This document shows, piece after piece, positions 25,058-35,488 of a stretch of 64,000 nucleotides of DNA. Positions within the stretch are counted from its first letter, which is position 1. Each line of letters starts with the position of its first letter. Where the stretch lies: contig NZ_CP011312.1 in assembly GCF_000980835.1 (NCBI RefSeq), positions 930,001 through 994,000 on the forward strand. Direction: 5' to 3'. A program made the position numbers and the translations under genes. The DNA comes from Corynebacterium kutscheri (GTDB lineage: Bacteria > Actinomycetota > Actinomycetes > Mycobacteriales > Mycobacteriaceae). The notes under the pieces are model-generated. The model made no database searches. It was not told where the DNA came from and saw only the letters and a list, made by a program, of their open reading frames with translations.

Positions 25058-27038
25058 ATGCGCACCCTCTCCATCGACATTGAGACATTCAGCTCCGCCA
25101 ATATCGCCAAAGGGGGAGCCTACAAATACGCAGCAGCCGACGACTTCGACATCCTCTTGTCCGCCTACGCAATCGACAACGGGCCAACCCACGTCGTATC
25201 CACAGCAACGGGAGAAAAAGTACCAGAACCAGTAAAATTAATGCTCTAACAGACCTAACCATCACTAAGTACGCGTTCAACACTCAATTCGAGAGGGTCT
25301 GCCTGTCACGGTGGTTACAACAGCTAGGAAGGTTACCCGCGGGGGAGTTCATTGATCCCGGTGGCTGGCGCTGCACCATGGTGTGGTGCGCATCCATCGG
25401 GCTACCCATGTCACTGGATTAAGCCGCGAAAGTACTCAGCCTTAAAGCGCAGAAAATCGCCGAAGTTAAGAACCTCATCCAGTATTTCTGCGTCCCAACA
25501 AAACCACGAGCCGTTGATGCGCCAGCTTTGTTTGACGCATCCAACATGACACACAGGAACCGGCCAGAATCAGCACCAGAACGGTGGGCGGACTTCATCG
25601 AGTACAACCGTCGTGACGTGGAGACCGAGCAGGAGATGCGCACCAAGCTTGAACGATTCCCGCTGCCTGACTGGGTCTGGGACCAGTACGCAACAGACCA
25701 AAGAATCAACGACAACGGAATCCTCGTCGACCTCGATCTCGCAGAGCATGCGATCAACGTTGACGATGCTTACCGAGAGCACTGTGTTGATGAGGAGAAA
25801 GAACTCACCGGTTTAGACAACCCTGGTTCTCCAACACAGCTGAAAAATGGCTCGATGACAACGGGTGCCCCATCGACTCCATTAAGAAAGAAAACGTTCA
25901 AGCAGCACTAGAAACAGCAACCGGAGCAGCTAAACGCGTCCTCGAACTACGCCAAGACATGTCACGCAGCTCCGTGAAAAAGTACCAAGCCATGCAGCAA
26001 TGCGCGACACCAGCAACCAGCAGAGTACATGGGCTGCTCCAGTTCTACGGTGCTGGTAGAACCGGCAGGTGGGCTGGCAGGCTAGTCCAAGTACAGAATC
26101 TCCCAAGAAACTACATCAGTGATCTAACCGGTGCCCGCGAGCTCGTCAGAACAGCACGACCTCATGGAGCTGCTGTTTGACTCCGTTCCAGACACACTCA
26201 GTCAGCTGATCCGCACCGCGTTCATCCCCGCCGTGGGGAAGAAGTTCATCGTCGCCGACTACTCCGTCATCGAAGCCCGCGTCCTCGCCTGGCTAGCCGG
26301 GCAAGACAACACCCTCCAAGCGTTCATCGACGGCAAAGACCTTTACTGCGCGACAGCATCGCAAATGTTCGGAGTACCGGTGGAAAAACACGGGATGAAC
26401 GCCGAGCTTCGGCAAAAAGGAAAAGTCGCTGTCCTCGCCTGCGGATACCAAGGCGGAGTAAACGCCATCGAAGCGATGGGAGGTAAACACATGGGGCTTA
26501 GCGACGACGAAATGCGCATAATCGTCAGCAAATGGCGAGACGCAAACCAGCACATCGTCGACTACTGGTACGCCATCGACGACGCAGCAAAACACACAAT
26601 CACCACAGGCGAAACAACAAAAGTTCGCAACATCACCATGCGCATCGACGCAGGCATGCTACTCGTAACCCTCCCATCAGGAAGATCACTGGTCTACCCG
26701 AAAGCAGGGATCGGAACCAACAGGTTCGGAAACGAGACAATCACGTTCTACGGGGTGGGCATGAACCGGAAATTCAACCAACTAGAAACCTACGGCGGGA
26801 AACTCGTAGAGAACATCACCCAAGCCGTCGCCCGCGACCTCCTCGCGCACTCCATAACAACCTTGGAAAAGCAGGCCACACCATCGTCATGCACATCCAC
26901 GACGAAGCCGTCATCGAAGCCGACATAGACACACCAGTTGACACAGTGTGCCGGATCATGGAACAAGCACCCGAATGGGCCGACGGAATACCGCTGACAG
27001 CGGACGGCTACGAATGCCCCTTCTACCAAAAAGACTAA
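25058..27038 (+). pseudogene. Phage family-A DNA polymerase, multiply disrupted
   Basis: MRTLSIDIETFSSANI at the start is the first motif of a 3'-5' exonuclease (D-I-E). DYSVIEARVLAWL (polymerase motif A), GKVAVLACGYQGG (motif B) and MHIHDEAV (motif C) follow in order. Disruptions seen: a frameshift near 25245, TAA at 25420-25422 where Lys is expected, and frameshifts near 25850, 26150 and 26865 (an A run). Reassembled length is about 655 residues. It would have replicated the phage; it cannot make a full protein now. Confidence 0.82.
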
Positions 27039-27056
27039 CGAAAGGAGGACACCGCC

Positions 27057-29511
27057 ATGAACAGAGAACTGAAAATCTCCACAGCAGGATCACGACTCGC
27101 CGTGCTCTGGGACAATTAACTCACGGACTGGTCAACACTCCAGCAACGCCTCACCAACAGCAGGCCAGGGACCAAAACAGCAGCCGAATACCAGGCGCTG
27201 CCGAAAACAAAACGCGACGACGAAAAAGACCTCGGAGGGTTCGTCGGAGGCCACCTCGCCAACGGTAGACGCCGCAAGAACAACATCCTCACCCGCAGCC
27301 TGATCGCCCTCGACGCGGACACACTAACGCATCAAACACTCACCGACCTACCGGCAACACTGCCCTACGAGTGGGTTTGCTACTCCACCCATTCACACAC
27401 AGCAGACAGACCACGGTTCCGCATCATCGCGCCGCTGACACGTGATGTCACACCAGACGAATACGCAGCTGTGTGCAGAAGACTCGTAGCAGACGTCGGA
27501 ATCGACGCGTTCGACGACACCACCTATGAAGCACACCGGCTTATGTACTGGCCTACCCATCCAGTCGATGTCGAGCCGCTGCACAAAGCCAACACCGGCC
27601 CGTGGATCAACCCAGACGAGGTTCTCGCATGCTACGACGACTGGCGCGACATGTCCACATGGCCAACCTCGTCACGCCAAACCGAGCACCTGAAAGCACG
27701 CGCCGACAAACAAGCTGACCCGCTCACAAAACCGGGTCTTGTGGGCGCGTTCTGCAGAACCTACCCGATCAGCAAAGCCATCGAAACCTTCATCCACGAC
27801 ACCTACACCCCAACAAACACCCAAGGGCGCTACACATACACACCAGGTGAATCAACAGCCGGTGCAGTGATCTACGACGACAAATTCCTCTACTCGCACC
27901 ACGGAACCGACCCCGCGGGCGGTCAACTCGTCATCGCCTTCGACCTCGTGAGACTCCACAAGTTCGGAACATGGGACGACGAAGCGAAACAAGGTACACC
28001 AACCCACAAACGCCCCTCCTACAAAGCAATGCTCGGCCTCGCACGCGAAGACCACGAGGTTAAAGCACTACTGGACAGGGAAGCCGATCAGAAAGCAGCC
28101 GAAGACTTCGGCAACCTCCTAATCCAAGGAAACCAGAATGATACCCAGGAATCTGAGACACAGAAGCCGAAGGAAAGCTGGCGCACTACAGCAAACCTCA
28201 CAAGAAAAAACTCCGGAGAATACGACGACACACTTGAAAATCTCACCAAGATCCTCACCCATGACCCGCTGCTGCAACCCATCAAATACAACCTACTATC
28301 AGAGACAATATGCGTAGACAACGACGCGAAGCTACCATGGGCGCAAACAAAAACAGGATGGTCAGACGCTGATGTAGCCCAGCTTAAGCTGTACCTAGAG
28401 AAAGCCTTCGGCCTGTACTCTGGGACGAAAACAACTGAAGCGCTACAGATCGCAGCTGCGTCACGCTGCTACCATCCGATCAGGGACTACCTCAACGATC
28501 CGCCAGCAGGGACGGCGAGCAACGGTTAGACGCCTTACTTATCGACTACCTAGGTGCGGAAAACACCGAATACATCAAGGCAGTAACACGGAAAACGTTC
28601 ACAGCAGCAGTAGCTCGGGTGTTTCACCCAGGAACGAAATTCGACACGGTGCTGATCCTTAACGGACCACAGGGCACAGGCAAGTCCACGCTGTTTGCCA
28701 AACTCGCCGAAGCATGGTTCTCCGACGCGCTGTCGTTGACAGACATGCGCGACAAAACCGGTGCGGAAAAGCTGCAAGGCTACTGGATCCTTGAACTCGG
28801 CGAGCTTGCTGGCATGCGGAAGATGGATGTCGAAACGGTTAAAGGGTTCCTGTCTCGAGGACAGATGATAAATTCCGTGCCGCCTATGCCCGCACCGTGG
28901 AGTCGCACCCGCGTCAGTGCATCATCGTAGGATCGACCAACGCAGAAAACGGCTTCCTGCGAGACAACACCGGAGGGCGACGGTTCTGGCCGGCGAAGAT
29001 CACCGGTGCATCGGCGAAGAAGTCATGGGAGCTGGATCAACCAACAGTGGATCAGATTTGGGCTGAGGCTCTATTCCGGTTCAAGTCCGGTGACCAGCTG
29101 CATTTAACAGGTGTCGTTGCTGAGGCCGTTAGGCAGGAGCAGGACGCCGCGATCGAGTCGGACGAACGTGCCGGACTGGTGGAGGAGTATTTGGATACTC
29201 CGCTGCCGGATGGGTGGGTGTCGATGAGTGTGAGGGAGCGTCGCGCGTATTTGTCTGGTGCGGATGGTGACTTCACTGATTTTGCGTCGCGTGCTGGTGG
29301 GTTGAAACGCCGGTTTGTGTCGAATGCGGAGATTTGGGCTGAGTGTTTTGGTCGTGATCCTGTTGATATGAAGCCGGCGGATTCGTATGCGATTGCGTCG
29401 ATTATGCAGAAGATGCCGATGTGGGCAAAGACCGGCATTGTCCGCAAAGTACCGCCTTACGGGAAGCAACGGCTGTATGAGTTCGAGGTAGGTGAGCAGC
29501 CACCGTTTTAG
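27057..29511 (+). pseudogene. VirE-type primase/helicase, disrupted
   Basis: Begins MNRELKISTAGSRLAVLWDN after AAAGGAGG. A TAA at 27117-27119 (Lys codon expected) interrupts the frame, which then stays open to 28529. The first part is primase-like (LIALDADTLTHQ, YSTHSHTADRPRFRIIAPL). After a shift near 28511 comes the VirE-family ATPase with Walker A NGPQGTGKS, and a one-base loss near 28865 shifts it again before the part ending at 29511. These proteins prime and unwind phage DNA. Confidence 0.78.
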
Positions 29512-29828
29512 CGGCAACAACTACTGGCAACAACCTATGGATGAACGGTCGAACCCTAATTGCTAATGACCTAAGTTACAAAAATAGTAAATAAGGGTTG
29601 TTGCCAGTTGTTGCCACCACTTGTTGCCAAGAAAAGCCCAGTAAAAACCACCTTTTTAACAACTAAGGCAACAAGGCAGCAACTAATTAACAAGAAAAGA
29701 AAAATAAAGGATTAAAGGGTACTAACAACCATATAGCCCTTAAAAGCCTTAAATCAGACCCTCTAATAGAACTTGCCCGTTAGTTGTTGCCCTGTTGCCA
29801 AACCACACCCAAAAGAAAGACACCACCA
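29512..29828. repeat. Iteron-like cluster, candidate phage origin
   Basis: A 317-bp gene-free stretch between the primase/helicase and VRR-NUC genes. GGCAACAA occurs at 29513, 29526 and 29667. Its complement TTGTTGCC is at 29598, 29608, 29621 and 29784, with near copies at 29675 and 29792. The rest is A/T-rich (29630-29770). Clustered short repeats in both orientations next to replication genes suit an origin or an initiator/regulator binding array; this is inference. Confidence 0.5.
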
Positions 29829-30110
29829 ATGGACGAAAAACACATCGAACAACAACTCACACAACACGTCAAAAACCTCGGAGGAATAGCCCTCAAACTC
29901 ACAACACCCGGAACCGCAGGAATCCCAGACCGACTCATCCTCCTACCGAAAGGCCACATAGGATTCATCGAACTCAAAGCACCAAACAAAAAACCACGCC
30001 CCCTACAACAATACCGAATCAACCAACTCCAACAACTCGGCTTCCACGCAACCTACATCAACCACCCAAACCAAATCCGAAACGCCATCTATGAAATACA
30101 AACCACATAA
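29829..30110 (+). CDS. VRR-NUC domain nuclease
   Basis: 93 aa, the typical size of a stand-alone phage VRR-NUC (PD-(D/E)xK) nuclease. It has GTAGIPDRLILLPKGHIGFIELKAPNKKP, containing the catalytic PD...ELK triad, then LQQYRINQLQQLGF. It may act as a junction or flap nuclease in phage recombination. Overlaps the start of the SNF2 helicase gene. Upstream in-frame codons from 29784 run into the repeat array, so ATG 29829 is preferred. Codons are strongly A/C-rich, unlike host genes. Intact. Confidence 0.85.
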   Translation: MDEKHIEQQLTQHVKNLGGIALKLTTPGTAGIPDRLILLPKGHIGFIELKAPNKKPRPLQQYRINQLQQLGFHATYINHPNQIRNAIYEIQTT

Positions 30111-31429
30111 CTACCAACAATTCGCCACAAACTTCATCGAAACCAACCCACAAGCAGCAATCTTCCTCGGCATGGGCATGGGAAAAACCATCATCAACCT
30201 CACAGCCCTCAACAACCTCATCACCGACCGATACGCAATCACAAAAGCACTCATTATCGCCCCACTACGAGTCGCCAGAGACACATGGCCCAACGAACAA
30301 AAAAATGGGACCACCTCAAAAACCTCCGAATCAGCATCATCACCGGAAACCCCACCACCCGATGAAACGCACTCAACACAGACGCAGACATCTACATCAT
30401 CAACAGAGAAAACATCCCCTGGCTCGTCAACGAACTCGGCAACACATGGCCATTCGACACAGTCGTCATCGACGAACTATCCAGCTTCAAAAATCACAAA
30501 TCGAAACGCTTCAAAGCACTCAAAACAAAACTCCTACAAATCCACCGCATCATCGGCCTCACCGGAACCTCAGCACCCAACAGCCTCGAAGACATCTGGG
30601 CCCCATTCCGCCTCATCGACCAAGGACAACGGCTCGGAAAAACCTCACCCACTACCGCAACAGGTACTTCCTCCTAGACAAACGAAACGGAGCACAAATC
30701 TACTCCTACAAAATCCGACCAGGAGCAGACAAACAGATCTACGACCTCATCAAAGACATCACCGTATCCATGAAAACAACCGACTACCTCGACCTACCAC
30801 CACTAGCCACAACTACAATAAACGTCCACCTCAACCCCAAAGAAAGAACCATCTACAACCAGCTATGCGACGATATGGTCACCACCATCGACACAGGAAC
30901 CGCCGGAACACTCTCTAACAAACTCCAGCAGCTCTCCTCAGGGGACATCTACACAGACGACGGGGTGCGTCACATCCACAATCAAAAGCTCGACGCATTA
31001 GCCGACATCGTCGAGCAAGCATCAGGAAACACCATTCTCGTTGCTTACTGGTTCAAACATGAACTAGAAAGACTCGAAGCAAAATTCCCCCAAGGAAAAG
31101 AACTCTCAACCAGCCAAGACATGGATGATTGGTGCGAACAAAAAATCCCCATCGGGTTCATCCACCCAGCGTCTGCAGGGCATGGACTCAACCTCCAAAC
31201 AGGCGGCCATATCATGGTCTGGCTCACCACACCCTGGTCACTAGAGCTCTACGAGCAAACCAACGCCCGCCTGTTCCGGCAGGGGCAAACACAACCAGTC
31301 AGCATCATCCATATCAACGCAACGAACACTATCGACGACGACGTTATGGCGGCACTGGAGCGGAAAGACATCACCCAGTCAGCGCTTATCAACGCAGTCA
31401 AGGCACAACTAGGAAAGGACGCACCATGA
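30091..31429 (+). pseudogene. SNF2-family phage helicase, disrupted
   Basis: MKYKPHNYQQFATNFIE then Walker A FLGMGMGKTI. The frame shifts in the seven-A run at 30299-30305, meets TGA at 30361-30363, and shifts again in an A run near 30645. Between these lie VVIDELSSFKN (DEAH-like box) and GLTGTSAPNSLEDIW. After the last shift the frame is open to 31429, including QQLSSGDIY, HGLNLQTGGHIMVW and the arginine-finger NARLFRQGQ. Organisation VRR-NUC plus SNF2 is common in siphophages. Confidence 0.8.
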
Positions 31430-31758
31430 GTCAACCCCATGACCCGGATGTGCCAACCATTGACATTGGTCTTCTACTTGAGGCTCACAGGCGGCGAGTC
31501 AACACCATCGAGACTCAACTCAATCACTCCGAGGCACAGTGCCAAGACGCGCGAGTAAACCTCGAAACCATGGGGGCTGAACTCGAGCGCATCAAGCGGC
31601 GCTGCGAACGAGCCGAAGAAACCGCCAAACAATGGGAGAACGCATGTAAAGAATCTCGCCGAGACCTATCCGAAGCACAATCCCAGCTAGCGAAGATTCG
31701 GCGTCACCGCGATGAACTTGCGGAAGAAATCAAAACCTACAGGAAGGAACAAGTGTGA
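31426..31758 (+). CDS. Small coiled-coil phage protein
   Basis: 110 aa starting at an ATG that overlaps the helicase stop (ATGA). From about residue 28 it is a continuous charged helix with heptad spacing (IETQLNHSEAQCQDARVNLE and beyond), so a coiled coil is predicted. No recognisable domain. It overlaps the next gene by four bases. Probably expressed with the replication block; function unknown. Confidence 0.6.
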   Translation: MSQPHDPDVPTIDIGLLLEAHRRRVNTIETQLNHSEAQCQDARVNLETMGAELERIKRRCERAEETAKQWENACKESRRDLSEAQSQLAKIRRHRDELAEEIKTYRKEQV

Positions 31759-32015
31759 ACACTGCGACCGTATATAGCAGGCCCGGCTGTATGAAATGCC
31801 GCCAAACAGAACGTAAACTCATGCAACTCGGCCTCACCGTCATTGGTGATCTCATCGACAACTACCCACACAAAGTCGAAGAAATGGCCACCAACAACGA
31901 ACTTGAACTCCCACTCGTTGAAGCAACCATCAACGGCGAGGGCTGCTGATGGACAGGATTCGATACCAAGAATTTCGACGCCGTCAAACAAATCCTGAAA
32001 GGAGCCGGGCAATGA
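31755..32015 (+). pseudogene. NrdH/glutaredoxin-like protein with in-frame TGA
   Basis: GTG start overlapping the previous stop. VYSRPGCMKCRQTERKL gives the redox motif C-x-x-C (GCMKC), and ELPLVEATINGEGC is the usual cis-Pro region. TGA at 31947-31949 is followed in frame by WTGFDTKNFDAVKQILKGAGQ, the expected C-terminal helix of NrdH. TGG (Trp) at the TGA would restore a normal ~86-residue protein. As it stands the product lacks the last helix. It may have supplied electrons to ribonucleotide reductase. Confidence 0.65.
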
Positions 32016-32191
32016 CGATTAAGCGACCAGCCACAGTCAGAAGAAAATTTGTCCTCCACCAGAAAGGAGCAGTAAAAGTCCTCGAAGCAGACATCGTAGT
32101 CGCCGACACCACCGAAGTAGTATTTCACCTCACCAACATCAAAGAAGGCAGACTTGATCGACGAATTCCAATTCAGACAAACCGCCACTGA
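32012..32191 (+). CDS. Small phage hypothetical protein
   Basis: 59 aa from an ATG overlapping the stop of the NrdH-like gene. Basic N-terminus (MTIKRPATVRRKFVLHQKGAV) and a beta-rich middle (ADIVVADTTEVVFHLTNIKEG). GAAAGGAG lies upstream at 31999-32006. No family recognised. It overlaps the next degraded ORF in another frame. Confidence 0.45.
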   Translation: MTIKRPATVRRKFVLHQKGAVKVLEADIVVADTTEVVFHLTNIKEGRLDRRIPIQTNRH

Positions 32192-32785
32192 CCTTTTCTA
32201 TAGGTACGCCCGACTCGATCAGGCCAAAACCGCCGCAACGCCCTCACCGGAAATCAGAACTAGTGGGGGCTCGTTTAGTTCCAAACCACCCGGTAACGCC
32301 GCAGCCGTCGATCTCGACCACGATCTCTGCGCTGAGCTATACGAGACGGTGGCAACGCCATTGAGGAAATCCAGCCCACCGTCATCATGCACAAACACGG
32401 CCCACATATGGCAGCGTGGCTACGATGGCACGCGGACGAATGCTTACGACTTGACTGGGTAGATGACCTCCACGACCTCATGCGCACGCACATCAAGCGC
32501 ATTGACCAGCTCATCAACCCAGTCGAATTCAGTGACATCATCGGCCGCGACGAACCATGGCAACTGGGAGCCGTGATCATTTTGCAGCTCAACTAACTAG
32601 GGTACAGGTATGCGGTGGAGGACCTGTACACGTGGGCTTATCGTGGACACATCAGGGTGAGGAAGCGGGCAGCGAGAGCCACGTATTTGCTGTCCGAGGT
32701 TGTTGGTTATCTGGAATCTAGACAGCTGACAGAACAGGATGTACAATCGACGCGACGACAGACTATACGCTCAAAAAGTTTTTAA
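32154..32785 (+). pseudogene. Degraded phage protein (possible DNA-binding), frameshift and TAA
   Basis: Frame beginning IDEFQFRQTATDLFYRYARLDQAKTA shifts near 32347 (probable loss of one C) into EIQPTVIMHKHGPHMAAWLRW, runs to TAA at 32594-32596 (Gln codon CAA likely before mutation), then continues GYRYAVEDLYTWAYRGHIRVRKRAARATYLLSEVVGYL, which looks like a small helix-turn-helix/MerR-like end. The apparent start is TTG. It sits where actinophages often carry a late regulator; no firm family. Confidence 0.45.
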
Positions 32786-32816
32786 ACCCCCACACCAACA
32801 AAGGTGCTGGGGGTTT
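32784..32816. terminator. Hairpin before HNH gene
   Basis: AAACCCCC (32784-32791) pairs with GGGGGTTT (32809-32816), with extra CACC/GGTG pairing inside. It lies just after the degraded gene ending at 32785. The T run after it is short, so it may be a weak terminator. Confidence 0.5.
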
Positions 32817-32848
32817 ACTCAATACGCAAAGAAAAAGGCGGTGAACAC

Positions 32849-33137
32849 ATGCCGTGGCCATACAACAACACCCAACACGTACAACTCTCAACCCGTAAAC
32901 GCATTCCTCACTCGAGATAAACACACCTGCCAAACATGCGGCACCAAACAACCACCCTTTGACATAGATCATATCGACAACACCCGAGGCTTCGGCTACG
33001 ACGAAGACTATAACCTCCAAACCCTGTGCGTATCATGCCATAAAACGAAAACCCAAAAAGAAGCCGCCGCCGGAAAAGCGAAAAAACAAGCCAAACTAAA
33101 ACGACGTGAACTACCACACCCAGGACTCATCAACTAA
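32849..33137 (+). pseudogene. HNH endonuclease, one-base frameshift
   Basis: MPWPYNNTQHVQLSTRKRI is the usual start of small phage HNH proteins next to terminase. Removing one C in the CCTC at about 32909 joins it to LTRDKHTCQTCGTKQPPFDIDHIDN...YNLQTLCVSCHKTKTQKEA, with two CxxC zinc knuckles and the DIDHID catalytic His. HNH proteins beside terminase assist DNA packaging and cleavage at cos in many siphophages. Non-functional as read. Confidence 0.75.
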
Positions 33138-33329
33138 CCCAAATCACCCCCACAACGTGTACCCTAATTTAAAAATAGGGGTGGGAACATACCCCCTAAT
33201 GGCGGCAAAAGCTCAGGTGGAGGGCATAGGGCTTCGGAATCTGTACGGGTTTGGAGGTTTTGAGCGCGGCAACGACTAATTTGATTCGTCTGAGAGTAGA
33301 AAAATAAGTTTTTTAAAGGAGGTGACCGT
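33138..33329. other. Gene-free stretch before terminase, possible packaging site
   Basis: A 192-bp intergenic stretch between HNH and small terminase. It has a small ACCCTA/TAGGGGT hairpin at 33164-33183 and G-rich segments. In cos-type actinophages the packaging site lies here; no cos sequence can be recognised by eye. AAAGGAGG precedes the terminase ATG. Confidence 0.3.
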
Positions 33330-33742
33330 ATGCCAGGACCACCTCCGAAGAAGGATGCACGCCGCAGAAACGCCCGCCCTGATTGGCAAACCTTACCTGC
33401 TGGGGGCGCAAGGGAAGAACACCTGCGTGGCCTTTAAGTGGGCGTGCACCTGCTGGCTGGGTAGCGCTGTGGCGCAAGCCTCAAGCTGTGATGTGGGAGA
33501 AAAACGGTGATGATTTTCTTGTAGCTCGCTACCTCATCCTACGAAACCTTACCGAAGACCCTGAGGAAGCTAGTAGCGCTAATGCTGCTTTGCTTGGAGA
33601 AGTTCGACAGCTTGAAGACCGTCTTGGATTATCGCCTATGGCTATGAAAAGACTCCAGTGGGAAATCGAAGACATACAACCGGTATTGGTATCTGATGAT
33701 GTGAGGGTGGTGGATGCCCGTGAACGATTCGGCAAACTCTGA
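33330..33742 (+). pseudogene. Terminase small subunit, frameshift in a G run
   Basis: MPGPPPKKDARRRNARPDWQ is a typical terminase small-subunit start. The frame shifts in the five-G run near 33400. The +2 frame continues GRTPAWPLSGRAP, WVALWRKPQAVMWEK, ARYLILRNLTEDP and LSPMAMKRLQWEI to TGA 33740. A sixth G would restore a ~137-residue protein of the P27-like small terminase type. It overlaps the large subunit gene. Confidence 0.72.
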
Positions 33743-35488
33743 TCTTTGCCTACCTCCTGGTTATCGTCGTGGTGCGCTAGGTCAGTGGTTGACACTGCCT
33801 TGGCCAGAGGATCAGGAAACCAAGCTTGAGCTACTGGAAAATTCTCTTGGTCCGCTACTTATTGATTGAGCGGAGTGGCGTACTGACGAACCGGGATTGC
33901 TTAACGATGAAGGCGAGATGTGGCGTTTTACCGATGGGCAAGCGCGTTTTTTGATCTTGTGGTACGCCTATGATGAGCACGGACGTTTTATTTACCGGCG
34001 AGGTGTGAAACGCGGCGCGAAAGGTCTTGGTAAAGACTGGATCACAGCCGCGATGTGTTGCATGGAGCTTCTAGCTCCGTCACAGCTGTGGTGGGATGGT
34101 GAGAAATGGACAGGTAAACGCCATGAGCTTCCACTTGTTCAGATTGCATCAAATTCAGAGACTCAATCGAAGAAGTTACTTCGTGTGGCAAATGCGATGC
34201 TTGGTGCTGATGCGGTGGAGTACTACCGCTTAGATAAAGGGCAAACTGCAACCTTTGTTAAGGGTACTGGTGCACGGATGGAGGTTCTTACCGCTTCAGA
34301 ACGCTCAGCTGAGGGCGACCCGGCCACCTTTAGTGTTCTTAACGAAACTCACCATTTTACCGAGGCTTCAGGTGGGCATAGACTTGCTGCTGTTGCTCGT
34401 CGTAACGTGGGTAAATCCAAGCGTGCGTTACAAGCTCGTATGGTGGAGTTTACGAACGCCCATACCCAGGGCGCTAATTCGGTTGGTGAACAGTCTTTTG
34501 AGGCGTGGCAGAAACAGCAATCCGGTAAATACAAAGGTCTTAACAAGGATATTTTGTATGATTCGATTGAAGCCGATCCGCGCTTAGATTTTTATGATGT
34601 GCTATTAGGCAGGCTTATTCAGATGCGCCATGGGTGGATATTGAGCGTCTTAGCGCTGAAATCGTTGACCCGTCTTTATCGGCTGCTGAGGCGATTCGTT
34701 TTTATCTTAACGGGGTCGCTGATCAGGAAGATGCGTATGTGTCAGCGCAAGCGTTTACTGCTCTTGCTGATCCGTTGAAAATGTTTGATGAAGGCGATCA
34801 GATAGCTTTGTTTTTGGATTGCTCAAAATCTGAGGATGCAACAGCGCTTATGGGGTGTCGCATTTCAGACGGGTTTAACCAAACCCTGGGAGTATGGTCA
34901 CGTCCGCGCGGTAAGCGTGGTGAGGGCTTTCTTGTTGATCGTGATGAGGTGGATGCGCGGGTGCGTGAAGTCTTTGACACCTATAGGGTGGTGTGGTTTG
35001 GTGTGGATCCTTCACCGGCGAAAGATGACACCACGGAGGCTTCTTATTGGAAACCTCTTATCGATCAGTGGCATAGGGATTTTCACCGCAAGCTGCGTGT
35101 ATGGGCAACCCCTGGGGTTCAGGGTAGTTCCGTGCTGTGGGATATGCGTTTGTCTGCCCCTGGTGGTGCGGAGCGAAACCGAAAATTTAGCCAAGAAGTC
35201 GAAATCATTCGATCGCTTATAGATGATGAAGGTTTTGACGGGGCTTTTCGCCATGATGGCGATCCCGCTTTGGTCGCGCACACACTAAACACGCGCGCTA
35301 GATGGAATAAGTTTGGTCTTACTGTGGGTAAAAAGACTCGTGACTCACATCAGCTTGTTGATCTGTGTGTGGCAATGATTGCTGCAAATGTTGGCAGGCG
35401 TGAGGCTTTGAACTCAGGCAAGGTTCGTATTAACCGTGGACGCAGGGTAAGACGCGGATTAGGGCGTAGGAAGGTGTTGATGGGCTGA
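33720..35488 (+). pseudogene. Terminase large subunit, TGA and frameshift
   Basis: GTG 33720 gives MNDSANSDLCLPPGYRRGALGQWLTLP. TGA at 33867-33869 splits LLID and AEWR, where terminases commonly have Trp. Next come the packaging ATPase region (GVKRGAKGLGKDW, the Walker A equivalent; TFSVLNETHHF, Walker B plus catalytic Glu) and a frameshift near 34600. The rest (APWVDIERLSAEIVDPS, IALFLDCSKSEDATALMG, VWFGVDPSPAKDD) contains the nuclease Asp residues and ends at 35488 overlapping the portal start. Packaging motor, inactive as read. Confidence 0.8.

Noticed and set aside
30305..30650. Basic His/Gln/Arg-rich ORF preceding the helicase C-terminus
   Set aside because: Out-of-frame reading of A/C-rich helicase sequence; the true protein lies in the other frame here.
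21406..33869. TGA read as Trp (phage recoding)
   Set aside because: Six TGA codons fit Trp-like sites, but TAA stops and many frameshifts disrupt the same genes, and TGG is used beside TGA in hicB. Decay explains all of it better.
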